Notes under the pieces: model-generated | The model's input: only the letters and a program-made list of their open reading frames with translations | Databases searched by the model: none | Told to the model about the DNA's origin: nothing | Program-made: the position numbers and the translations under genes | From: Desulfolutivibrio sulfodismutans DSM 3696 | Lineage (GTDB): Bacteria > Desulfobacterota > Desulfovibrionia > Desulfovibrionales > Desulfovibrionaceae | Direction: 5' to 3' | Assembly (NCBI RefSeq): GCF_013376455.1 | Contig: NZ_CP045504.1 | Coordinates: 930,001-994,000 of the forward strand | DNA: 64,000 nt | Part shown: positions 1 to 7,101 of the stretch, piece after piece | Position numbering within the stretch: position 1 is the stretch's first letter | Layout: the number at the start of each line of letters is the position of its first letter

Positions 1-745
1 TCCCCTTGGCCAGGGCGTCCTGGTCCGAATCCACCCCGATCACCAGCCTGCCGGAATCCGAAGCCGCCTTGATCACGCCGTTTCCGGTACGCCCGGCAGC
101 GGCGAAAACAATGTCCGCGCCCTGTCCGTATTGGTCCATGGCCAACCGGTAGCCCTTTTCCGGGTTGCTGAAGCCGGAATAATCGCCTTCCGGCGAGGCG
201 TACGCAACAAGGACCGCCGTGCCGGGTTTGGCATAGGCGGCCCCCTCCCGATAGCCCTGCTCGAAGGCCTTCACCGGCAGGATCTCCGCCCCGCCCACAA
301 AGCCGATCTTCCCCGTGGCGCTCACGCTTGCCGCCAGGGCCCCGGCCAGGAAGGCGCCTTCATGCTGCCTGAAAAGGACCGAAGACATGTTGGCGATGCC
401 TTCGCACGGGACGTCCATCAGGATGAATGTCTTTTCGGGATGCGCCAGGGCCGCCGCCTTGGCCAGCTCCAGGTGTTGCGCGCCGAGCAGGACGATCACC
501 CCGGCCCGGTCGACGAGTTGCCGCACCTCTGCGGCGTCGGCCTCGCCGTCGGCCTTGGGCTGCAGAACCTCCAGGTCGAATCCGAAATCCTGCTGCGCCT
601 TCAGGACGCCCTGGTGGGCCATGTCGTTGAAGGAGGCGTCTCCCAGGCCCGGGGTTCCTGTTATGAAGCCGACCAGGGGCTTTCCGGCCTGGGCTGGGCA
701 GACCAGGCAGCACCATACCGCCAGGGCTAAAAACACGCTTTTCAT
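1..745 (-). CDS. BMP family ABC transporter substrate-binding protein, 3' part missing
   Basis: Reading the minus strand from an ATG at 745 gives an open frame running off the left edge (248 codons visible). It begins with a signal peptide ending near Cys-Pro-Ala-Gln-Ala, followed by the BMP/PnrA-type opening GFITGTPGLGDASFNDMAH, in which the glycine-rich stretch and the Ser/Asn-Asp dyad are typical of purine nucleoside-binding lipoproteins and simple sugar or nucleoside ABC binders. Further on comes VFAAAGRTGNGVIKAA and VIGVDSDQDA, which matches the hinge and ligand loop of that family. No lipobox Cys sits exactly at the expected place, although Cys residues occur in the signal region. Transport partner genes would lie to the left, outside the window. 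The substrate (nucleoside or related) is inferred from the family. Confidence 0.88.
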   Translation of the reverse strand, partial: MKSVFLALAVWCCLVCPAQAGKPLVGFITGTPGLGDASFNDMAHQGVLKAQQDFGFDLEVLQPKADGEADAAEVRQLVDRAGVIVLLGAQHLELAKAAALAHPEKTFILMDVPCEGIANMSSVLFRQHEGAFLAGALAASVSATGKIGFVGGAEILPVKAFEQGYREGAAYAKPGTAVLVAYASPEGDYSGFSNPEKGYRLAMDQYGQGADIVFAAAGRTGNGVIKAASDSGRLVIGVDSDQDALAKG

Positions 746-1309
746 ACGTCCCTCCGGTGTCGCCGGGCGGGCTGATCCCCCGCCAGCGCGGCGCTTTCAC
801 TTGTCCCGGGCATTCTCCGGGCAGCCCCGGGAATACCGGGTGGTCATAGTGCCGCGAAAACTGGCCATGTGGCAAGGGCTGCGGCGGCTCCAGTCACGTT
901 CCTTGCCGCCACGGCCTCCATCCCGGCGGCGCCGTTCGCAAGGAGCGCGCAACGGCTCCCGTGGCCCCCAGGCTGATCGGTCGATTCGTGCCACCCGAAT
1001 CGGTCATTTTCATTTGTCATCGACAGGGCTGCGGCAGCTCCCGCCATGCCCAGGACCGATCACCCCGTGTTCCATAAAAACCGGCGCGTTTCATGCCTTT
1101 GACAGGCCTCCGGGGAGTTTCAGGCGACTGAAACCGTGCGAAACCAGGCGGCAGGCATTGCGGCTCCGGCAAGACGGTGGCACAAGGAATGCCGCCTCTG
1201 AAAACCGTGGCCGAAGACGGGCGGCAGACGCGGCCATCCGCCTGGCCAACGTCTCGCGCGGCCTGGCGCAACCGAATCACCCGGCGCACACGCCGCACAG
1301 GATGCATCC
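746..1309. other. 564-bp intergenic region
   Basis: This gap separates divergently transcribed genes (minus-strand BMP protein and plus-strand MFS transporter), so it should hold both promoters. I see no convincing small gene, RNA or repeat. It is as GC-rich as the coding DNA, and its open frames lack start signals. Confidence 0.5.
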
Positions 1310-2599
1310 GTGACCCCCTCCCCCCTTGATTCCGCCATACGCAAGGCCAGGTGGCGGCTCTTGCCGTTCCTCATGGTTTTGTATGTCGTGGCCTATCTCG
1401 ACCGGATCAACGTCAGCTTCGCGGCCCTGAGCATGAACGAGGAACTGGGCCTGTCCCAGACGGCCTACGGCCTGGGGGCGGGCATCTTTTTTCTGGGCTA
1501 CGTTCTCTTCGAGGTGCCGAGCAACCTGATCCTGGCCAAGGTGGGACCGCGCATCTGGCTCTCCCGCATCCTGGTCAGCTGGGGGCTGGCCACCGTGGCC
1601 CTGTCCCTGGCCGTGGGGCCCACGAGCTTCGCGGCCCTGCGCTTTCTGCTCGGCGTGGCCGAGGCCGGGTTTTTCCCCGGCGTCATCTTGTATCTCACCG
1701 CCTGGTTTCCCCTGGCCCACCGGGCCAAGGCCGTGGCCCTGTTCATGACGGCCACGCCGCTGGCCGGGCTCATCGGCAGCCCCGTGTCGGGATGGATCTT
1801 GGAGATGCACCAGATGCTCGGCCTTTCGGGCTGGCAATGGCTGTTTCTTCTGGAGGGCATACCGGCCGTGGCGCTTGGAATCGTCCTGTACTTCCGCCTG
1901 CCTGCCGGGCCGGGCCAGGCCGTCTGGCTCACATCTGGCGAGCGGCAGGCCCTGACCCTGGCCATCGAGGCGGAGCGGCGCGACATCGCCCGCCACCACC
2001 TGTCCGGCCTGCGGCACGGGCTTTTGAGCCGGTCGGTCTGGACCTGGGGCTTCGTCTATTTCTGCATCGTGGTGGCCATGTACGGCCTGGTGATGTGGCT
2101 GCCGCAGATCCTGTCTGGAATCATCGGCCAGGGGGCCGACCACTCCCTGCGCGTCAGCCTGCTGGTGATGGTCGCCTATGCCTTCGCCGTGGTCGGCATG
2201 GTGTGCATCGGGGCCAGCTCCGACCGGCGCGGGGAACGGCGCTGGCATATCCTGGGGTCGCTTGGGCTGTGCCTGCTGGGCATGCTGCTTATGAGCCTTA
2301 GCCCCGGGCTGGGCTGGGCCCTGGCCGGGGCCTCGCTGGCGGCCATGGGCATCTGGGGGGCGGTCGGGCCGTTTTGGGGGCTGGCGACGACCTTCCTCAC
2401 GGGCCAGGCCGCCGCCGCTGGCATCGCCCTGATCAACTCCCTGGGCAACCTGGGCGGCTTCGCCGGGCCCTCCGTGATGGGTTTCGTCAAGACCCACACC
2501 GGCGGCTTTTCCCAGGCGTTTCTCGCCATCGCCGGATTGATGGCGCTTGCGGCGATTCCCGTGGCCCTGTCGAAAAAATCCCCGCGCCATCCGGCATAG
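1310..2599 (+). CDS. MFS transporter, anion:cation symporter (ACS)-like
   Basis: The 429-residue protein starts at a GTG preceded by AGGA 8 bases upstream; an ATG at 1302 is a dead end after three codons. The N-terminus has the ACS-type first helix VLYVVAYLDRINVSFAAL with the conserved D-R-x-N, then EVPSNLILAKVGPR (the loop 2-3 motif of the superfamily), GVAEAGFFPGVILYLTAWFP, and about twelve hydrophobic segments with a central cytoplasmic loop near residues 200-225. Members move organic anions such as hexuronates, phthalate or tartrate with protons. The substrate cannot be read from the sequence and there is no catabolic neighbour to suggest one. Confidence 0.88.
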   Translation: MTPSPLDSAIRKARWRLLPFLMVLYVVAYLDRINVSFAALSMNEELGLSQTAYGLGAGIFFLGYVLFEVPSNLILAKVGPRIWLSRILVSWGLATVALSLAVGPTSFAALRFLLGVAEAGFFPGVILYLTAWFPLAHRAKAVALFMTATPLAGLIGSPVSGWILEMHQMLGLSGWQWLFLLEGIPAVALGIVLYFRLPAGPGQAVWLTSGERQALTLAIEAERRDIARHHLSGLRHGLLSRSVWTWGFVYFCIVVAMYGLVMWLPQILSGIIGQGADHSLRVSLLVMVAYAFAVVGMVCIGASSDRRGERRWHILGSLGLCLLGMLLMSLSPGLGWALAGASLAAMGIWGAVGPFWGLATTFLTGQAAAAGIALINSLGNLGGFAGPSVMGFVKTHTGGFSQAFLAIAGLMALAAIPVALSKKSPRHPA

Positions 2600-2856
2600 C
2601 CCGCCACCCTCCCCCTGCCCGGCCCCGGACAGCCGTCCGGCCTCCTGGTCCGGCCGATACGGTCGAGGCGCTCCGTGCGTCAGGCCGCCGTCCCATGCCG
2701 ACAGGCGGCCGCGACCGCCGACATCCCCCCTGCCCCTCTCACGATCCCCCTTGATTCTTCTCCGCAGTCGCCCCCCCCACGCTGACCATAATATCCATTC
2801 CCAGCGTCTCGATCAGGCGCCCGACAGCCCCCGTCGCGGCCAGTCGCAAACCACGT

Positions 2857-2874
2857 TATGTTAAAGATAACATA
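2857..2874. promoter_or_regulatory. Palindromic operator candidate, copy 1 (TATGT-N8-ACATA)
   Basis: Inverted repeat TATGTTA-AAGA-TAACATA, seven perfect pairs with a four-base centre. It lies 58 bases upstream of a second palindrome sharing the same outer pattern TATGT-N8-ACATA. The spacing and position in front of a molybdopterin gene suggest a molybdate- or tungstate-responsive regulator (ModE or TunR type); that assignment is inference. Confidence 0.55.
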
Positions 2875-2929
2875 TCAATGTCATTGGATTTATTGGCCGC
2901 GAATCCTTGATTTGCCCTGCCGAAGCAGG

Positions 2930-2951
2930 CATATGTCAGTCACGACATATG
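2930..2951. promoter_or_regulatory. Palindromic operator candidate, copy 2 (CATATGTC-N6-GACATATG)
   Basis: A perfect eight-base inverted repeat with a six-base spacer. Its inner part (2932-2949) fits TATGT-N8-ACATA, exactly as in the upstream copy. It lies about 70 bases before the chosen start codon at 3021, a position suited to repression or activation. The 75-base centre-to-centre distance is close to seven helical turns, so the two sites could be bound on one face of the DNA. Confidence 0.55.
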
Positions 2952-3020
2952 GTGAAAGCGAAACCCTCCCGGGCGGCCTTACGGGCTGTGCGAAAGGAGT
3001 GGAGCGCGCGGAGGAAAGGT

Positions 3021-4055
3021 ATGCGCCGTCAAGGAATGCGTGAGGTCGCCGTCGAAGATGCCGTGGGACTTGTCCTGTGCCACGACATCACCCGCATCGT
3101 GCCCGGCGAATTCAAAGGCCCGGCCTTCAAAAAAGGCCATGTGGTCACCCAAAACGACATCCATGAACTGCTGCGCGTGGGCAAGGAGCATCTGTATGTG
3201 CTCGATCCCATGCCCGGCTACCTGCACGAGGACGAGGCCGCCCGGCGCATCGCCACGGCCGTGGCCGGAGACAACCTGACGCTCACCCCGGCCTGCGAAG
3301 GCCGGGTGAATCTCTCCGCAAACGTCCAGGGACTTCTGGTCGTGGACCCGGACATCCTTTTTCAGGTCAACGCCCTGGGGGAGATCGCCCTGGCCAGCCT
3401 GCATACCCTTCAGGAGGTCCAGGCCGGCCAACTGGTGGCCGGAACCCGGGTCATCCCCCTTGTGATCGACGAGGAAAAGATTCGCCGCGTGGAGGAGGTC
3501 TGTGCGGACAAGACCGTGGTGACGGTGCGGCCCTTCAAATCCTGTCGGGTGGGCGTGGTCACCACCGGCAGCGAGGTCTACCACGGCCGCATCAAAGACG
3601 CCTTCGGACCGGTTTTGCGGAAAAAGTTCACCCGTCTGGGAAGCCATGTCATCGCCCAGCGCATCACCTCCGACGACGAGGCCATGACCGCCGCCGCCAT
3701 CCGCGACCTGATCGACGACGGGGCAGACCTCATCGCGGTCACCGGAGGCATGTCCGTGGACCCCGACGACCGCACCCCTGCCGCCATCCGGGCCGCCGGG
3801 GGCAGGCAGGTGGTCTACGGCGCGCCCACCTTCCCCGGGGCCATGTTCCTTCTGGCCCATATCGGCGACGTGCCCGTCGTCGGCCTGCCGGGCTGCGTCA
3901 TGTACCACCGGGCCAGCATCTTCGACCTGATCGTTCCCCGCATCCTGGCGGGCATCAAGGTCGCGGCCTCCGATGTGGCGGCCCTGGGACACGGCGGCTT
4001 CTGCGCCGCCTGCGCCGAATGCCGCTATCCCCACTGCGCCTTCGGGAAGGGATGA
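3021..4055 (+). CDS. MoeA/MogA-like molybdopterin-binding protein with Cys-rich tail
   Basis: The 344-residue protein starts at the ATG following GAGGAAAGGT; an in-frame ATG at 2907 would run through the operator palindrome and lacks a ribosome site. The C-terminal half is a MoCF-type molybdopterin-binding domain: VGVVTTGSEVYHG, then ITSDDEAMTAAAIRDLI, DLIAVTGGMSVDPDDRTP (the TGGxSxxxxDxT signature) and VVGLPGCVMYH. The N-terminal half is not a full MoeA: it lacks the usual proline-rich domain II, so a role in molybdate insertion is plausible but not certain. Its last 20 residues contain CAACAECRYPHC, four Cys and a His arranged like a metal or Fe-S site, which standard MoeA lacks. It sits 70 bp before mop and is probably cotranscribed with it. 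Confidence 0.8.
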   Translation: MRRQGMREVAVEDAVGLVLCHDITRIVPGEFKGPAFKKGHVVTQNDIHELLRVGKEHLYVLDPMPGYLHEDEAARRIATAVAGDNLTLTPACEGRVNLSANVQGLLVVDPDILFQVNALGEIALASLHTLQEVQAGQLVAGTRVIPLVIDEEKIRRVEEVCADKTVVTVRPFKSCRVGVVTTGSEVYHGRIKDAFGPVLRKKFTRLGSHVIAQRITSDDEAMTAAAIRDLIDDGADLIAVTGGMSVDPDDRTPAAIRAAGGRQVVYGAPTFPGAMFLLAHIGDVPVVGLPGCVMYHRASIFDLIVPRILAGIKVAASDVAALGHGGFCAACAECRYPHCAFGKG

Positions 4056-4125
4056 AAACACCAAACTTCCGGCCCACGCGGCCGGAGGCCATACGACAGA
4101 CCGTGAACATGCCAAGGAGGCAGCT

Positions 4126-6849
4126 ATGATTCAAAAAATGCTCATCGTGAACGGCGTGCAGAAAACCCTGGTGGTCGATGCCGACGCCACCCTGGCCGAC
4201 GTGCTGCGCGAGCAGCTTTTGCTCACCGGCGTCAAGATCGGCTGCGGCCAGGGCCAGTGCGGCGCATGCAGCGTCATCCTGGACGGCAAGGTGGTGCGCT
4301 CCTGCATCACCAAGATCAAACGCGTGGCCGACGGAGCGAACGTCACCACCATCGAAGGCGTGGGCACCCCCGAGGCTCCGCACGCCCTGCAACTGGCCTG
4401 GATGGTACATGGCGCGGCCCAGTGCGGCTTCTGCTCCCCCGGCTTCATCGTCTCGGCCAAGGGCCTGCTTGACGAGAACAAAAGCCCCTCCCGCGAGGAG
4501 GTCCGCGACTGGTTCCAGAAGCACAAAAACGCCTGTCGCTGCACCGGCTACAAGCCCCTGGTGGACGCGGTCATGGACGCGGCCAAGGTGCTGCGCGGCG
4601 AGATGACCGCCGCCGAACTGGCCTTTAAGCTGCCCGAGGGCGCCCGGGCCTTCGGCTCCAAGCTGCCCCGGCCCTCGGCCCTGGCCAAGGTCACCGGAAC
4701 CTGCGACTACGGCGCGGACCTGGGTCTGAAAATGCCCGAGGGAACCCTGCACATGGCCCTGGTCCAGTCCCCGGTGTCCCACGCCAACATCGTTTCCATC
4801 GACACCTCCGAGGCCCTGGCCATGCCCGGAGTGCACGCCGTTTTGACCCACGCAGACGTCAAGGGCAAAAACCGCATCACCGGCCTTATCACCTTCCCCA
4901 CCAACAAGGGCGACGGCTGGGACCGCCCCATCCTGTGCGACACCAAGGTCTTCCAGTACGGCGACGCCGTGGCCATCGTGTGCGCCGAATCGGAAAAACT
5001 GGCCCGGGCCGCCGCCGAGAAGGTGAAGGTGGCCTACGAGGAACTGCCCGCCTACATGAGCGCGCCCGCGGCCATGGCCGAGGACGCCCTTGAGATCCAT
5101 CCCGGCACCCCCAACGTCTACTACATCCAAAAAATCGCCAAGGGCCCGGAGACCGCGCCCATCTTCGAAAAGGCCGATGTGGTGGCCGAGGACGACTTCT
5201 ACGTCGGCCGTCAGCCGCACATGCCCATCGAGCCGGACGTCGGATTCGCCTATGTGAATGATGAGGGCAAGCTGGTCATCCACTCCAAATCCATCGGCCT
5301 GCATCTGCATCTGTACATGATCGCCCCGGGCCTGGGCGTGGAGCCGGACAACCTGGTCCTGGTGCAAAACCCCACCGGCGGCACCTTCGGCTACAAGTTC
5401 AGCCCGACCATGGAGGCCCTTGTGGGCGTGGCGGCCCTGGCCACGGGCAAACCCGTGCACCTGCGCTACAACTACCAGCAGCAGATGGCCTACACCGGAA
5501 AGCGGTCGCCGTTTTTCATGAACGTGCGCTTCGCCGCCGACAAATCCGGCAAGCTTTTGGCCATGGAAAGCGACTGGACCGTGGATCACGGCCCCTATTC
5601 CGAGTTCGGCGACCTTCTGACCCTGCGCGGGGCCCAGTTCATCGGCGCGGGCTACGCCATCCCGGCCATCCGGGGCGAAGGCCGCACCGTCTGCACCAAC
5701 CACGCCTGGGGTTCGGCCTTCCGGGGCTACGGTTCGCCGCAAAGCGAGTTCGCCTCGGAAGTGCTCATGGACGAACTGGCCGAGAAGCTCGGCATGGACC
5801 CCCTGGAACTGCGGTACAAAAACGCCTACCGCAAGGGCGACACCACCCCCACCGGCCAGGATCCCGAGGTCTACAGCCTGCCTGAGATGCTCGACACCAT
5901 GCGGCCCAAGTATCAGGCCGCCCTGGCCAAGGCCAAGGCCAATTCCACGGCCGAGGTCAAACGCGGCGTAGGCCTGTCTTTGGGCGTCTACGGCGCGGGC
6001 CTGGACGGCCCGGACTCCTCCGAGGCCTGGATCGAGCTCAACGCCGACGGCGGCGTGACGGTCTATTCCTGCTGGGAGGACCACGGCCAGGGCGCGGATT
6101 CCGGGGCCCAGTGCACGGCCCACGAAGGCCTTTTGCCGCTTGGCGTCCCGCCCGAGAAGATCCGCCTGGTCATGAACGACACCAGCAAGGCCCCCAATAG
6201 CGGCCCGGCCGGGGGCAGCCGCTCCCAGGTCATGACCGGCAACGCCATCCGCGTGGGCTGCGAACTGCTCCTCAAGGCCATGCAGAAGCCCGGCGGCGGC
6301 TACCGCACCTATGACGAGATGGTGGCCGAGAAGCTGCCGCTTCGTTATAGCGGCAAGTGGACGGCCCCGGCCACGAACTGCGACGAAAACGGCCAGGGCA
6401 ATCCCTTCTGCTGCTACATGTACGGCCTGTTTTTGGCCGAAGTGGCCGTGGAGATCGCCACGGGCAAGACCACGGTGGAAAAGATGACCCTGGTGGCCGA
6501 TCTCGGCGCCCTGGCCAACAAGCTCGTGGTGGACGGCCAGATGTACGGCGGCCTGGCCCAGGGCATCGGTCTGGCCCTGACCGAAGACTACGAGGACATT
6601 AAAAAGCACTCCACCCTGGCGGGCGCGGGATTCCCGTTTATCAAGCAGATTCCCGACGACATGGAATTGATCTATGTGGAGTCCAAGCGTCCTGACGGTC
6701 CTTTCGGGGCTTCGGGATCGGGCGAACTGCCCCTGACCTGCCCCCATGCGGCCATCTCCAACGCCATCAAAAACGCCTGCGGCGTGCGCATCACCAAGCT
6801 GCCCGCGCTGCCGGAAAAGGTGCTGGCGGGCCTTACGGCCCTGGGCTAA
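4126..6849 (+). CDS. mop: Molybdenum aldehyde oxidoreductase (xanthine oxidase family)
   Basis: A 907-residue enzyme, the same length as Desulfovibrio gigas Mop, which oxidises aldehydes to carboxylic acids with Mo-MCD and two [2Fe-2S] clusters. The ATG at 4126 follows AAGGAGGCAGCT; an in-frame ATG at 3973 lies inside the preceding gene. The plant-ferredoxin-like cluster ligands are C40, C45, C48 and C60 (GCGQGQCGACS). The second cluster is in QCGFCSPGF and NACRCTGYKPLVDA. The molybdenum domains carry GGTFGYKFSPT, WGSAFRGYG and the C-terminal GASGSGELPLT, whose Glu is the catalytic base of the family. There is no FAD domain, as expected for the Mop type, so electrons must leave through a partner such as flavodoxin or the Fe-S fusion protein encoded next. 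It heads the gene run to 14462. Confidence 0.97.
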   Translation: MIQKMLIVNGVQKTLVVDADATLADVLREQLLLTGVKIGCGQGQCGACSVILDGKVVRSCITKIKRVADGANVTTIEGVGTPEAPHALQLAWMVHGAAQCGFCSPGFIVSAKGLLDENKSPSREEVRDWFQKHKNACRCTGYKPLVDAVMDAAKVLRGEMTAAELAFKLPEGARAFGSKLPRPSALAKVTGTCDYGADLGLKMPEGTLHMALVQSPVSHANIVSIDTSEALAMPGVHAVLTHADVKGKNRITGLITFPTNKGDGWDRPILCDTKVFQYGDAVAIVCAESEKLARAAAEKVKVAYEELPAYMSAPAAMAEDALEIHPGTPNVYYIQKIAKGPETAPIFEKADVVAEDDFYVGRQPHMPIEPDVGFAYVNDEGKLVIHSKSIGLHLHLYMIAPGLGVEPDNLVLVQNPTGGTFGYKFSPTMEALVGVAALATGKPVHLRYNYQQQMAYTGKRSPFFMNVRFAADKSGKLLAMESDWTVDHGPYSEFGDLLTLRGAQFIGAGYAIPAIRGEGRTVCTNHAWGSAFRGYGSPQSEFASEVLMDELAEKLGMDPLELRYKNAYRKGDTTPTGQDPEVYSLPEMLDTMRPKYQAALAKAKANSTAEVKRGVGLSLGVYGAGLDGPDSSEAWIELNADGGVTVYSCWEDHGQGADSGAQCTAHEGLLPLGVPPEKIRLVMNDTSKAPNSGPAGGSRSQVMTGNAIRVGCELLLKAMQKPGGGYRTYDEMVAEKLPLRYSGKWTAPATNCDENGQGNPFCCYMYGLFLAEVAVEIATGKTTVEKMTLVADLGALANKLVVDGQMYGGLAQGIGLALTEDYEDIKKHSTLAGAGFPFIKQIPDDMELIYVESKRPDGPFGASGSGELPLTCPHAAISNAIKNACGVRITKLPALPEKVLAGLTALG

Positions 6850-7053
6850 CATCGCACATGCGCCCGCCCGGCAGCCCCTAAAAAGGCCCCGGGCGGGAAA
6901 CATCACGGGCCATCGGCCCACACGGCGAACGGGCGGGCGCAAGATGGCGTCCGCCCGTTTGGTCTCGGGGGGAATCCCGGGGGAAGGCCTCCGGCGGCCA
7001 AAGGGCCTCGTCCTTTGGAATCCCGTAACGATTTCGATAGGAACACATTTTTC

Positions 7054-7071
7054 ATACGAAGACATCCGTAT
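7054..7071. promoter_or_regulatory. Palindrome ATACG-N8-CGTAT in the mop-downstream gap
   Basis: Five-base perfect arms with an eight-base spacer, the same arm and spacer size as the TATGT-N8-ACATA sites upstream but a different sequence. It is 30 bases before the start of the next gene, in an AT-richer stretch between mop and the maturation genes. This suggests a separate regulated promoter for the downstream run. Short palindromes arise by chance, so this is weak. Confidence 0.3.
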
Positions 7072-7101
7072 TTGTAAGGAACAGAAGGCGAGAGGCCCGG
7101 C

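Larger units (their letters stand above)
2600..3020. other. 421-bp intergenic region with paired operators
   Basis: The first 250 bases are GC-rich and featureless. The last 170 turn markedly AT-richer and hold two palindromes with the same architecture (listed separately) just upstream of the molybdopterin-binding gene. It is therefore the likely promoter-operator region for that gene and perhaps for mop. Confidence 0.55.

Noticed and set aside
1277-2590. A minus-strand frame opposite the MFS gene
   Set aside because: Antisense mirror; hydrophilic low-complexity sequence while the plus strand has the transporter helices.
2600-3020. Molybdenum-cofactor riboswitch upstream of the molybdopterin gene
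   Set aside because: I looked for the conserved multi-stem RNA and saw only short palindromes that better fit protein operators.
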